Source: Pyrobaculum neutrophilum V24Sta (GTDB taxonomy: Archaea; Thermoproteota; Thermoprotei; Thermoproteales; Thermoproteaceae). From it: DNA of 64,000 nt. The notes under the pieces were generated by a model, which saw nothing but the letters and a program-made list of their open reading frames with translations, had not been told where the DNA came from and ran no database searches. Shown here in pieces: positions 1-8,829 of the stretch. The number at the start of each line of letters is the position of its first letter. Positions within the stretch are counted from its first letter, which is position 1. A program made the position numbers and the translations under genes. The stretch is taken from assembly GCF_000019805.1 (NCBI RefSeq), contig NC_010525.1:496001-560000 (forward strand), read 5' to 3'.

Positions 1-2
1 GC

Positions 3-899
3 GCCAAGGTAATCCTCCCCATCGTCGGACTCGGGCTAAGCCAGGAGCAGCTGGACCTACTGAAGTCCGCCATTTTGATAGTCGCGGGGGGACTCGGCGT
101 AAACGTCTTGGGCAACGCCGTAGTTCTATACCTCAGGGATAACCTCAGGGAGAAGGCGTTCGCCGTCGGCAACGTCATAAAGATCGTCGGCATAATAGCC
201 GTAGTGCTATACGCGGTATCGATCTCAAAACTAGGCGCCGAGCTGGCTCTACTGGGCGGCACAGTCACGGGCCTGGTGCTGGGTCTCGCCCTACAGCCCA
301 TCCTTGGAAACGTCTTCGCAGGGATTTTGATACTCACCACGAGGTTTGTGGAGGTGGGGGACACGGTGAGGATAGTGACCTCCCAGCTACCATACAAGGT
401 GTCGGATCTGCCGCCCTACAAATACTTCTCGCCAGACTACGTGGTGCCGGGCTTCAAGGGCAAGGTCGCGGAGATAGGGCTTCTCTACTCGACGCTGCTC
501 CTCGACATGGGCCACGAGCTGAAGGTGCCCAACATGGTTCTCCTCAGCTCAGCCGTCGTCGATTACACCCCGCGGTGGACGGAGAAGCAGGTGGTGTACA
601 TCAGGGTGGAGCTCCCCATCTCCGTGATAGACCTCGACAGGTTAGAGGAGGAGATTAGGTCTGTGCTCAAGGGCTTCAACGTCGTGGCGGTGGACTACAC
701 AGAACAGAGCGACAAGGACCACGTCATAGTGAGAGTTAAGCTCGAGGTTCCACACGGCGAGAACTGGAGGAGGGCTAAGAGCGAGGCCCTCAAGCTCCTC
801 CTCCGCTATAGAAACGAGAGGATCGAGGCGAATCTGCCGCGGTACCTCTGCCTCACCAGGGGCATCCTCTGCGATAGATACGCCCAGGGCAGGCCCTAG
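3..899 (+). CDS. MscS-family mechanosensitive channel, 5' end outside the window
   Basis: The frame is open from base 3 with no stop, so the gene begins before the window; 298 residues are visible. Two hydrophobic segments are followed by a glycine/alanine-rich helix (GGTVTGLVLGLALQPILGN) and then FVEVGDTVRI, the pore helix and start of the beta domain in small-conductance mechanosensitive channels. A soluble C-terminal region of about 180 residues would form the cytoplasmic vestibule. Members release solutes on hypo-osmotic shock. An internal TTG at 75 is not the likely start because the coding frame and hydrophobic pattern continue upstream. The end overlaps the end of the convergent phoU gene by 4 bp. 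Confidence 0.85.
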   Translation, partial: AKVILPIVGLGLSQEQLDLLKSAILIVAGGLGVNVLGNAVVLYLRDNLREKAFAVGNVIKIVGIIAVVLYAVSISKLGAELALLGGTVTGLVLGLALQPILGNVFAGILILTTRFVEVGDTVRIVTSQLPYKVSDLPPYKYFSPDYVVPGFKGKVAEIGLLYSTLLLDMGHELKVPNMVLLSSAVVDYTPRWTEKQVVYIRVELPISVIDLDRLEEEIRSVLKGFNVVAVDYTEQSDKDHVIVRVKLEVPHGENWRRAKSEALKLLLRYRNERIEANLPRYLCLTRGILCDRYAQGRP

Positions 900-1504
900 C
901 TCCTCCTCGTCTGCCCCGTCAACAGGTAGTAGGCGTGGTTGGCGATGTAGACCGCGTGGTCGGAGGCCCTCTCCAGAAGCCTCAGTATGACCATCTCCAC
1001 TACTCTACACCTCTCGGAACCCCTCAGCACCTCCATCAAGGCCTCCTCGTAGCTCTTGTCCACCACCTCGTCGTCTAGCCTCTCCACCTCCCCAAGCCTG
1101 GAGATGTCCCTAGAGAGGAACATCTCAACGGAGGCGGCCACCATCTCCATCACCACGCCGCCGACCTTCCTCAGCCTCTCCGAGGCGCAGCCGCCCCCCA
1201 GCTTCTCAAACACGACAGCTATGTCGTAGGCGTAGCGCGCAACCCTGTAGAGGTCGTAGGAGACGAAAAGCGCCCCCTTTAGGAAACGCAGATCCGTCGC
1301 CACGGGGCTGTAGCGGGCCACCGCCTCCATCACCAGGTCGGAGACCTCGTGGTGGATCTCGTGGAGCTTCGAGGCGATCTCCCTCACAGAGCTCGAAGGT
1401 GCGTCCCCCCTCAGCGCCATCGACAGAGCCTCCATCGCCAGCTTTGCCCCCTCCCTCAGCCTCTCGGAGATCTCCGCCTCGGCGAGGTCCAAAAGCCTAC
1501 GCAC
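896..1504 (-). CDS. phoU: PhoU-like phosphate transport regulator
   Basis: This 202-residue all-helical protein has two PhoU-like halves, with acidic/hydroxyl metal-binding-type segments (near LHEIHHEVSDLV and ASDHAVYIANHAYYL). PhoU proteins restrain the Pst transporter and phosphate signalling. It is the last minus-strand gene of the transporter block, 42 bp after livF. In many genomes phoU directly follows pstB; here the five liv genes lie between them, so it may be transcribed with the liv operon or from its own promoter. Family assignment rests on fold pattern and neighbourhood. Confidence 0.75.
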   Translation of the reverse strand: MRRLLDLAEAEISERLREGAKLAMEALSMALRGDAPSSSVREIASKLHEIHHEVSDLVMEAVARYSPVATDLRFLKGALFVSYDLYRVARYAYDIAVVFEKLGGGCASERLRKVGGVVMEMVAASVEMFLSRDISRLGEVERLDDEVVDKSYEEALMEVLRGSERCRVVEMVILRLLERASDHAVYIANHAYYLLTGQTRRS

Positions 1505-1546
1505 GCCCCCGCCGCGGGGGGGCTATAAATACTTTACCGGGGGCCG

Positions 1547-2251
1547 CTAGACGCCTAGGTATATCCGCCGGACGCCGTCGTCTCTGCCGAGCTCCTCAGG
1601 CGTGCCGCTCGCCGCGACTCTCCCGCCTTCTATCACGTAGACGTAGTCGCTGATCTCAAACGCCGCCGCCACGTTCTGCTCCACAAGCACCACAGACATC
1701 TCATCCCTCAGGCGGGCTATGGTCTGGAACAGTTCGCCGGCCACCTTCGGCGCAAGCCCCGCGCTCGGCTCGTCTATCATGAGGACCCTTGGCCTAGACA
1801 TCAAGGCGCGGCCTATGGCGAGCATCTGTTGCTCCCCTCCGCTCATCGTACCCGCCTTCTGGCGCCTGCGCTCCCTCAGCCTGGGGAACAGAGAGTAGAC
1901 CAGCTCCAGGCTGTCGTGCATACTCGCCCTCGCCCTCCTGGAGTAGGCCCCCATTAGAAGGTTCTCCTCCACCGTCATATCGGTAAACAGCCGCCGCCCT
2001 TCGGGCACAAGGGCTAGGCCAAGCTCGACCTTCTCATGAGGAGGCGCCTTGGTCACGTCCCTCCCCTCCAGCGCCACCACGCCGCCCCACGGCTTCACCA
2101 CCCCCATCACAGTCAGCAGAGTTGTGGTTTTGCCAGCCCCGTTGGGGCCGACGATGGAAACCACAGACCTCCTCGGCACCTCCACGCTGACTCCAAACAG
2201 CACCTGGAGCTTGCCGTACCCCGAGACCAACTGGGATACGGTCAACGCCAT
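1547..2251 (-). CDS. livF: Branched-chain amino-acid type ABC transporter ATPase LivF
   Basis: This 234-residue ABC ATPase has Walker A GPNGAGKTT (about residues 35-43), signature MSGGEQQMLAIGRAL and Walker B RVLMIDEPS, with a His switch replaced by VEQN, which is normal for LivF. It powers import together with LivG on the cytoplasmic face of LivHM. Its ATG overlaps the last codons of livG (CCATGG context), showing translational coupling in a livKHMGF operon. The substrate cannot be read from the ATPase; branched-chain amino acids are the usual choice, and amides or urea are alternatives. Confidence 0.92.
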   Translation of the reverse strand: MALTVSQLVSGYGKLQVLFGVSVEVPRRSVVSIVGPNGAGKTTTLLTVMGVVKPWGGVVALEGRDVTKAPPHEKVELGLALVPEGRRLFTDMTVEENLLMGAYSRRARASMHDSLELVYSLFPRLRERRRQKAGTMSGGEQQMLAIGRALMSRPRVLMIDEPSAGLAPKVAGELFQTIARLRDEMSVVLVEQNVAAAFEISDYVYVIEGGRVAASGTPEELGRDDGVRRIYLGV

Positions 2252-2970
2252 GGCTTCCCCAGATAGACCTCTACAACCACCGGATCGCTAAGCGCCTTCT
2301 CAGGGGGGCCGTCCGCAATCACCCTCCCCTGGTGCATCACCACTACCCTGTGGGCGAGCTTGGCCACAGCCCTCAGGCGGTGCTCCACCAGCGATATAGC
2401 CGCAACCCCCCTCTCTTCAGCCAGCTTTTTAACCAGGTGCGCAATGGCGTCTATCTCGCCGGGGTTAAGCCCCGCCATAACTTCGTCGAGGAGGAGGAGC
2501 TTGGGGTTGGCGGCGAGCGCCCTGGCGAGCTCCAAAAGCCTAAGCTCGTTGAAGGTAAGTCTCCCAGCCAGCGACTCCCTCTTCTCGTAGAGACCCACAT
2601 ATCTGAGAACCTCCTCAGCAACCTCCACGGCCTTCGATCTATCGTGGCCCCCGGCGAATATGGCCCCCACAACTACGTTCTCAAGCACCGTGAGCTCTGG
2701 AAACGGCCTAGGCACCTGAAACGCCCTCGCTATGCCCAGCCTAGCCCTCATGTAGGGCGGCATGTTCGTTATATCTCTACCCTCGAAATAGATCTTCCCC
2801 CCGTCGGGCTTGTACACCCCGTTGATGAGGTTTAGGAGGGTGGTCTTCCCAGACCCGTTAGGCCCGACGACGGCCAGAAACTCCCCCCTCTCCAGGGCGA
2901 GGGTGACGCCGTCTACGGCTCGGAGCCCCCCGAACCGCTTCACCACGTTCTCGATCTTCAGCAGGGTCAT
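2242..2970 (-). CDS. livG: Branched-chain amino-acid type ABC transporter ATPase LivG
   Basis: This 242-residue ABC ATPase has Walker A GPNGSGKTT, Walker B LLLLDEVMAGL and the switch region SLVEH. The ABC signature is unusual: the LSGGQ-like loop reads LTFNELRLLELARAL, a divergence tolerated in the LivG family. The start chosen is the ATG at 2970, which forms an ATGA overlap with the livM stop; an in-frame GTG at 2979 would add three residues. It would pair with LivF to energise LivHM. Confidence 0.92.
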   Translation of the reverse strand: MTLLKIENVVKRFGGLRAVDGVTLALERGEFLAVVGPNGSGKTTLLNLINGVYKPDGGKIYFEGRDITNMPPYMRARLGIARAFQVPRPFPELTVLENVVVGAIFAGGHDRSKAVEVAEEVLRYVGLYEKRESLAGRLTFNELRLLELARALAANPKLLLLDEVMAGLNPGEIDAIAHLVKKLAEERGVAAISLVEHRLRAVAKLAHRVVVMHQGRVIADGPPEKALSDPVVVEVYLGKPWR

Positions 2971-3932
2971 GGCAACCACTCCCTAAGCCTAGGCGGCATG
3001 TACATCCTCAGCGTGCCCACGATCCCGCGCGGCATCGCAACCACGACTATAAACACGAGAAGCGCCGTCGCCAGCGCTTGGTAGCCGGGGAGAAACGCGC
3101 CAACGACGCTCCTAAGGTAGAAGTAGATCAAGCCGCCCACTATAGGCCCCGTGACTGTGCCGGCCCCTCCTAGGAACATCACCGCTAGGCCGTCTAGGAT
3201 GTACTCCACATAGAACACGTTTTCGGGGAACACCTGCATATTGCCAAGCGGGTAGTAGGCAGCCCCCAGCAGACCCGACAGCGACGCGCTCGTTGTAAAC
3301 GCAAGTAGCTTGTACCTAGTCGGGTTTATCCCCATGGCCTTAGCGGCGTCCTCATCCTGTCTAACAGCCGCAAGGGCGTACCCGGACTTCCCAGCCTGGA
3401 TGAGGTAGGTGGCTACCACGGCCAGGAAGCCCGTGGCCACAATGAGGAGGGGCGACCCCACGTTAGCCAGCGTCAGAGCTAGGTCGCGGCCGAAGGCGCT
3501 GAACATCTTCGTGCCCAGGATCAAGCCGGCGCCGCCGCCCCAGATGTTAGCCCCAATTATCAAGTGCTTAACCCCCTCGTTGACGCCTATAGTCGCTATG
3601 GCGAAGTAGGCCCCCCTCAGCCTCAGCGCGATGGCCCCCACCGCGGCCGCCAGCAGAGCCGCCATCGCCACCCCCAAGGCGAGGCCCACCGGCAACGCCG
3701 AAAGGCCCAGCTCCGGCCAGTAGTAGATCGTGACGCCTAGGCCGTAGGCCCCCATGGCTAGAAAAGCCACGTAGCCGAAGTCCACATACCCAGTCAGCCC
3801 AACGAAGACGTTCACCGCCTGGCCCAGAGCCATGAAAAACGCCACAGAGGCGATGGTCTTGGCGTATTCCGGGTTTAGAAACGCCGCCGCGGCCAACAAG
3901 GCGTATATCCCGAGGGGTAGGTAGGGCTTCAT
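2967..3932 (-). CDS. livM: Branched-chain amino-acid type ABC transporter permease LivM
   Basis: This 321-residue protein has about nine hydrophobic segments. It contains the LivM-type motifs GYVDFGYVAFLAMGAYG near residue 48 and the EAA-like loop AAVRQDEDAAKAMGINPTRYK near residue 185 that contacts the ATPases. It forms the membrane channel with LivH. The start ATG overlaps the livH stop as ATGA, and the stop overlaps livG the same way, so the genes are tightly coupled. Confidence 0.92.
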   Translation of the reverse strand: MKPYLPLGIYALLAAAAFLNPEYAKTIASVAFFMALGQAVNVFVGLTGYVDFGYVAFLAMGAYGLGVTIYYWPELGLSALPVGLALGVAMAALLAAAVGAIALRLRGAYFAIATIGVNEGVKHLIIGANIWGGGAGLILGTKMFSAFGRDLALTLANVGSPLLIVATGFLAVVATYLIQAGKSGYALAAVRQDEDAAKAMGINPTRYKLLAFTTSASLSGLLGAAYYPLGNMQVFPENVFYVEYILDGLAVMFLGGAGTVTGPIVGGLIYFYLRSVVGAFLPGYQALATALLVFIVVVAMPRGIVGTLRMYMPPRLREWLP

Positions 3933-4804
3933 AGCCTAAAGAGGCCGGTGGGCCTGAAGAGGAGGAGCAGGAGCAACGCCACAAACGCCGAGAACAAGGC
4001 CATCTGCGAAGGCTCGGCGAAGCCGGCGAGGGAGAAGAGGTAGTAACCCACAGACTCGATGACGCCGAATACCAACCCGGCCACATAGGCCCCCATGACC
4101 GAGCCCAAGCCCCCCATCACAGCTACCACGAAGCCTATAAGCGTGTAGGGCCCGCCCATATAGGGGTTTATGCCCACCGGGATGAAGAGGGTCAGCAGAA
4201 CCCCGCCCATTGTCGTGATCCCTATCCCCAAGGCCGCTGTGATGGCGTACACGCTTTCAACCCTAACGCCGACAAGCTGCGCCCCCAAGGGATCCTGCAC
4301 CACCGCCCTAACGGCTCTGCCGAAGAAGGTTCTCTGCAACCAGAGATCCAGAGCCACAGCGGTGGCCAACGCCACGAAGGCGCCCATCAGCTTGCCGATC
4401 TCCACCTCCAGCCCCCACAGCGAGATTGAGCCTAGGCGCCAGGTGTACCCCACGAAGTCGGGCCCCCAGAGCAACCTCGCCACCTCCGCGAGGGCTGCCC
4501 CAAGGGCGAACAGCGCAACCAGCGTATGGAGCTCCCCAGCTTTCTTAAGCGGCTTGATCGCAACTAGGTAGACCAGGTACCCCAGCCCCATCCCCACAGC
4601 CGCGGCCACCGCCGCGGTGGCGAGGGGAGGCCACCCCCAGAGCGTAAAGGCGAAAAACGCCATGTAGGCCCCTATCATGATGAAGGAGCCGTGTGCCACG
4701 TTCGCCACCCGCAACACGCCGAAGATTAGGCTGAGGCCCAACGTCGTTAAGCCGTAGATAGACCCAATTATGAGGCCGGTGATGAAAAAGGGGGCGATAT
4801 CCAT
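3929..4804 (-). CDS. livH: Branched-chain amino-acid type ABC transporter permease LivH
   Basis: This 291-residue polytopic permease has the LivH N-terminal pattern (GLIIGSIYGLTTLGLSLIFG, then ANVAHGSFIMIGAYMAF) and the ATPase-contact loop AVVQDPLGAQLVGV near residue 170. It is the second channel subunit of the importer. Its ATG overlaps the livK stop (TAATG), consistent with one operon running livK-H-M-G-F. Confidence 0.92.
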   Translation of the reverse strand: MDIAPFFITGLIIGSIYGLTTLGLSLIFGVLRVANVAHGSFIMIGAYMAFFAFTLWGWPPLATAAVAAAVGMGLGYLVYLVAIKPLKKAGELHTLVALFALGAALAEVARLLWGPDFVGYTWRLGSISLWGLEVEIGKLMGAFVALATAVALDLWLQRTFFGRAVRAVVQDPLGAQLVGVRVESVYAITAALGIGITTMGGVLLTLFIPVGINPYMGGPYTLIGFVVAVMGGLGSVMGAYVAGLVFGVIESVGYYLFSLAGFAEPSQMALFSAFVALLLLLLFRPTGLFRL

Positions 4805-6165
4805 TACCTACAGAGCTGTCCAGCGGCTTTCTGATCCCACGTCAGAGAGGGGTAGACCAGCTTCCCCTCGGCTACGTCGGCAGGCCAGACGACCAACCTC
4901 TGGCCGCCCTGCCACTGGACGACGACCATCGTGTGGGCCACGTTCAAGTTCGTAGCCGGGTCGAGCTTAAACTCGCCGAAGAAGGTCATAAACCTGGAGC
5001 CCCTCAACGCGTTGAGCACCTTGTCCGAATCCGCCGAGGCGGCCTTCTGCACCCCATATAGTATGGCCAGTACCCCCTCGGCGGCCCAAGCGGCGTGGTA
5101 GCCCGGCTCCACCTCTCTGCCGCCCATCTCCTTAGCCACCTTCTTGAAATACGTTATGAACTCCTCCTTCGTGGGTCCAAACCAGTCCTCGCCTCTCTGC
5201 TTGGCGAGCTGCGGGCTGTAGGTGACGCCGGGCTCCCAGTGCGAGGGGCCGACGACGCACTCGGCCTTTGTCCCCAGCGCCTTGTAGAAGTCCGGCACCA
5301 GAGGCGCCACAGACAAAGCGATGAGCTTGGCGTCGACCTTCTGCTCGGCCAGTTGCCTAACCACGAGCTGGCCGTCGGCGAAGTGAGAGGCCACTATTAT
5401 GACGTCTGGCGCCGCCTGCTTAACCTTCAGAATTTGTGGCGTTAGATCCTTGGGAGAGGCGGGGTAGGCCTCGTACAGCACCACCTGGAGACCCAGCTTC
5501 TCCGCATAGGCCTTTGCCCCCTCTGCCACCTGTCTGTTAAACTCGCTGTCTCTGTATAAGATGGCCACCCTCTTCGCCGTGGGGTCACGCTTCACCACCA
5601 TGTCTAACACGGGGACCATGTATTGACTCGCCGGCGCGGCCACGCCAACGACGTACTTAAAGCCCTGCTGGAAGATGCGGTCTGAGGAGGCGCCGACCAC
5701 AGCCATCAACACGCCGTATTTCTCGGCGATAGACGAGACGCCTAGGGCTAGGTCGGAGCCGTAGGGGCTGAGCAGGAAGTTGACCTTATCCTGCGTCACC
5801 AGCGACTCGGTTATGCTCTGGGCCAGCTCCAGCTTAGATTCGCTGTCTCTATACACCAGACGCACCTTCACCTTCTTGCCGCCGCAGTCGACTCCGCCTC
5901 TGTCGTTGACCCAGTTCACCACAGCCAGCGCGCCCCAGAGGGAGTATTGCCCCTCGGCTGCGTATCTCCCCGACAGCGGCATCGCTGTGCCGATGGTTAT
6001 TTCGTCTGGGCATGCGGCGGCGGTTGTCTGCGGCGCCGTGGTAGTTGAGGTGTATTGCGGGGGAGCGACGGCCGGCGGGGGGCTCTTCGGCGCGAAAAGA
6101 GCTATTCCCACCAAGAGGGCCGCCGCCACCAACCCGACTACCGCCAAAGCGGTTTTCGAGGCCAT
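4804..6165 (-). CDS. livK: Amino-acid ABC transporter substrate-binding protein (LivK type)
   Basis: This 453-residue type I periplasmic-binding-fold protein opens with a hydrophobic segment (residues 5-26) and a Pro/Thr-rich linker, the usual arrangement for an archaeal membrane-anchored binding protein. The mature part begins near ITIGTAMPLSGRYAAEGQY, a Leu/Ile/Val-receptor family signature. It would capture the substrate outside the cell and deliver it to LivHM. The ATG at 6165 lies about 25 bp downstream of a TATA-like stretch on the minus strand (about 6183-6193), which fits a leaderless start and marks the operon promoter. Confidence 0.9.
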   Translation of the reverse strand: MASKTALAVVGLVAAALLVGIALFAPKSPPPAVAPPQYTSTTTAPQTTAAACPDEITIGTAMPLSGRYAAEGQYSLWGALAVVNWVNDRGGVDCGGKKVKVRLVYRDSESKLELAQSITESLVTQDKVNFLLSPYGSDLALGVSSIAEKYGVLMAVVGASSDRIFQQGFKYVVGVAAPASQYMVPVLDMVVKRDPTAKRVAILYRDSEFNRQVAEGAKAYAEKLGLQVVLYEAYPASPKDLTPQILKVKQAAPDVIIVASHFADGQLVVRQLAEQKVDAKLIALSVAPLVPDFYKALGTKAECVVGPSHWEPGVTYSPQLAKQRGEDWFGPTKEEFITYFKKVAKEMGGREVEPGYHAAWAAEGVLAILYGVQKAASADSDKVLNALRGSRFMTFFGEFKLDPATNLNVAHTMVVVQWQGGQRLVVWPADVAEGKLVYPSLTWDQKAAGQLCR

Positions 6166-6234
6166 GGCCGCGCAAGCGGCATCTTATAAATATAATTTGT
6201 CTATTATCGTTAATCTATGAAAATTATAATTATG

Positions 6235-6987
6235 TTAATACAACCGGCCGGTTACGTACCTCTCGGTTAGCTCGTGCTTCGGGTTCGTGAAGATGTCTCT
6301 GGTGGCGCCCCACTCCACGATCTGCCCCCTGTACAAAAAGGCCACGTAGTCGCTGATTCTCGCCGCCTGTTGCGGGAAGTGGGTCACCATGACGATGGCC
6401 ATGTCCTTCTTCAGCTCTAGAAAGAGCGCCTCTATCTTCGCAGTGTTCTCCGGGTCCAGATTCGCGGTGGGCTCGTCGGCGAGGAGTACCTCGGGCTGGA
6501 ACGCAAGCGCCCGCGCCATGCAGAGCCTCTGCTGCTGGCCGCCCGAGAGCTTGCCCGCGGGGGCGCCCAGCCTGTCCTTCACCTCGTCCCACAGCTGGGC
6601 TTTCTCCAGAGCCCACCTAACCCTCTCCTGGAGCTCCCTCCTGCTCTTCGCCAGCCGGTTGAGCTTAAGGCCCAGGGCCACGTTTTCAAAGATGGAGAGG
6701 TTGGGGATGGGGTTGGGGATCTGGAAGACCATCTGGACCCTCCTCCTGAGCTCCACCACGTCCATCTTGAATATGTCCCTCCCGTCTAGATACGCCTCCC
6801 CCGCCACTCTAGCCTCGGGGTACAGCTCGATCAGCCGGTTGAACACCCTCAGAAGAGTCGACTTGCCGCTCCCCGACGGGCCCATAAGCGCTGTGATGCT
6901 CCTGTCCGGGATAGAGAGGTCGACCCCCGCGATGACCTGCGTCTGGCCGAAGGACACCCTCAGCCCCCTCGCCTCTATCTTCGACAT
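6235..6987 (-). CDS. pstB: Phosphate ABC transporter ATPase PstB
   Basis: This 250-residue ABC ATPase has Walker [11 protein letters not shown]-loop [14 protein letters not shown], signature [15 protein letters not shown] and Walker [13 protein letters not shown]. The [14 protein letters not shown] segment after the Q-loop is typical of PstB. It drives high-affinity phosphate import. It lies 4 bp after pstA and is the last gene of the pstSCAB operon. The following livK has its own promoter. Confidence 0.93.
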   Translation of the reverse strand: MSKIEARGLRVSFGQTQVIAGVDLSIPDRSITALMGPSGSGKSTLLRVFNRLIELYPEARVAGEAYLDGRDIFKMDVVELRRRVQMVFQIPNPIPNLSIFENVALGLKLNRLAKSRRELQERVRWALEKAQLWDEVKDRLGAPAGKLSGGQQQRLCMARALAFQPEVLLADEPTANLDPENTAKIEALFLELKKDMAIVMVTHFPQQAARISDYVAFLYRGQIVEWGATRDIFTNPKHELTERYVTGRLY

Positions 6988-6991
6988 AGCG

Positions 6992-7879
6992 TCACCTCCA
7001 GACCCTAGCCAATATAAATATAACTAGTACTATTGTGAGCAACACCGCGGCCGCCCCATATGCGGACAGTATCTGCACCTCGTAGGGGCTCTGGGCGGCG
7101 TACCAGATCCAGAGCGACACCGCGCCGGTGGGGCCTGTGAAGGGGCCGTAGTAGGTGTTTCCAAAGGCCGTGAAGAGGAGCGGCGCCGTCTCCCCCGCCG
7201 CCTTCGCCGTGCCGATGAGAGCCGCCGTAAGCACAGCCCTAGACACCACCTTCCTCAGCACGATAAACACGGCGTTGAACTCCCGGCCCCCCACGCCGTA
7301 GGCGGCCTCCCGCAGAGGCCTCTCCACGGAGGCGTAGGCGCTCGCCGTGGCGAGGGCCACATAGGGGATCATGACTATGGCCAAGGCGGCCGCCCCCGCG
7401 TAGGCGTTGAACCCCTCCAGCGGCCCCAAAAACCAACCCCCGGGCAATTTACTAAGGTATCTATTTAAGTCGTCCACCGCCAGGCTCATGACGGCGTAGA
7501 CGAAGAGGCCCACCGCCACGGTGGGGAACTCCACGAGGATGTTCACGCCGGCTCTCGTCACCTGGGCGAGGCGCTCCCTCCCCATCTCGCCTATGTACAC
7601 GCCTAGGGGAAACCCAACGGCGAAGCCGGCGAGGGCCCCAAGAGCCGTCATATACAGCGTCCCCACGAGCATTGGCCCAACCCCGCCCTCCTTGTCGAAG
7701 GGGGTAGGCGGGGGGCACAGGAGGAAGGTCCAGAGGCCCCCCAGCTTGGCGATGGCGGCGGCGCCCTTGACGTAGACGTCTACGATAAGCCAGAAGAGGG
7801 GAGCCACCGCCAGCGCTGCTAGGGCCACGAAGAGGGCCATCCCCAGCTTGTCCAGAGCCCTCCTCAGCCTCATTGCCAC
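6992..7879 (-). CDS. pstA: Phosphate ABC transporter permease PstA
   Basis: This 295-residue permease has six predicted membrane helices. It contains the binding-protein-dependent transport signature around [22 protein letters not shown] (about residues 193-214), and a [10 protein letters not shown] segment typical of PstA. With PstC it forms the phosphate channel. Its start overlaps the end of pstC by 10 bp. Confidence 0.92.
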   Translation of the reverse strand: MAMRLRRALDKLGMALFVALAALAVAPLFWLIVDVYVKGAAAIAKLGGLWTFLLCPPPTPFDKEGGVGPMLVGTLYMTALGALAGFAVGFPLGVYIGEMGRERLAQVTRAGVNILVEFPTVAVGLFVYAVMSLAVDDLNRYLSKLPGGWFLGPLEGFNAYAGAAALAIVMIPYVALATASAYASVERPLREAAYGVGGREFNAVFIVLRKVVSRAVLTAALIGTAKAAGETAPLLFTAFGNTYYGPFTGPTGAVSLWIWYAAQSPYEVQILSAYGAAAVLLTIVLVIFILARVWR

Positions 7880-8802
7880 CTCCTGATGAGGTACAGGGCG
7901 GCGGCGTTTATCGCTATGCCCAACACCGCCAGCGCAAGCGCCCCGGCGAAGAGCGCCGCCGTCATGTACTTATAGGCGGCGGCGTTGGGGAACTGGAGGG
8001 CGATCAGCGAGGAGATGGTGATCCCCCCGTCGAACAGGCCGGCGGGGAGAGAGCCGAGCTTGCCCCCAACCACCATGGCCACCGCCACGGTCTCCCCCAT
8101 GGCCCGCCCAAGCGCCAGGAAGATGCCCCCCACCACGTAGTTCCTTATGTGCCTAAGCTTGACGAGTACGGTCTCCAGCCTGGTGGCCCCCAGGGAGTAG
8201 ACGGCCTCCTCGACGGGCCTAGGCACAGCGGCGTAGCCCTCCCTAATCACGGCCGCGGCGTAGGGCGTCACCATGACGGCCAGGAGAACCCCAGCCGTGA
8301 GGAGGGAATACTGCGACGGCATAGCGCCGGGCCCAAAGACCGCGTTTACAGCCGACTGGAGGAGAGGCCCCAGGGCGAAGATCCCCCAGAGGCCGTAGAG
8401 GACGGTGGGCATAGTCGCCGTGAGGTCCACAAGAGAGGCGAAGAGGGGCCTAAGCCTAGGCGGCAGAACCTCGTTAATCGTCACGGCCACCCCCACCGCC
8501 ATGGGGAAGGCAAGCGAGATGGCCACGGCCGACGTGACGAGGGTCCCCACCAGGGCGGGCAACACGCCGTACTCCTCCCGCGCCGGGTCCCAAACGGCCG
8601 AGGTGAACACGGCGAGGCCCTCCCGCTCCAAGATGGGATATGCGTAGGCGAGAAACATGGCGATGAGGAGGGCCACAGCCACCAGCGCGAAGACTCCGAA
8701 GGCCCTAAGCCCCCACCTCATCTTGAGGAAGAGGAGGGCGAAGGCGGCCGCCAGATAGGGGAACACCAACACAGCCAAGACGAAGCCCAGCATAGGCCAC
8801 AC
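7870..8802 (-). CDS. pstC: Phosphate ABC transporter permease PstC
   Basis: This 310-residue permease has about six hydrophobic helices and the PstC-type loop EEAVYSLGATRLETVLV (near residue 195), followed by ALGRAMGETVAVAMVVGG, the conserved PstC/PstA core. It is the partner of PstA. It sits 27 bp downstream of pstS in the same operon. Confidence 0.92.
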   Translation of the reverse strand: MWPMLGFVLAVLVFPYLAAAFALLFLKMRWGLRAFGVFALVAVALLIAMFLAYAYPILEREGLAVFTSAVWDPAREEYGVLPALVGTLVTSAVAISLAFPMAVGVAVTINEVLPPRLRPLFASLVDLTATMPTVLYGLWGIFALGPLLQSAVNAVFGPGAMPSQYSLLTAGVLLAVMVTPYAAAVIREGYAAVPRPVEEAVYSLGATRLETVLVKLRHIRNYVVGGIFLALGRAMGETVAVAMVVGGKLGSLPAGLFDGGITISSLIALQFPNAAAYKYMTAALFAGALALAVLGIAINAAALYLIRRWQ

Positions 8803-8829
8803 TACTCACACTATTAATGCCTTTCTCCC

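Noticed and set aside
7873-8817. Long plus-strand frame antisense to pstC
   Set aside because: Composition (Arg, Gly, His, Pro) is that of a shadow of a G/C-rich gene; pstC on the minus strand is unmistakable.
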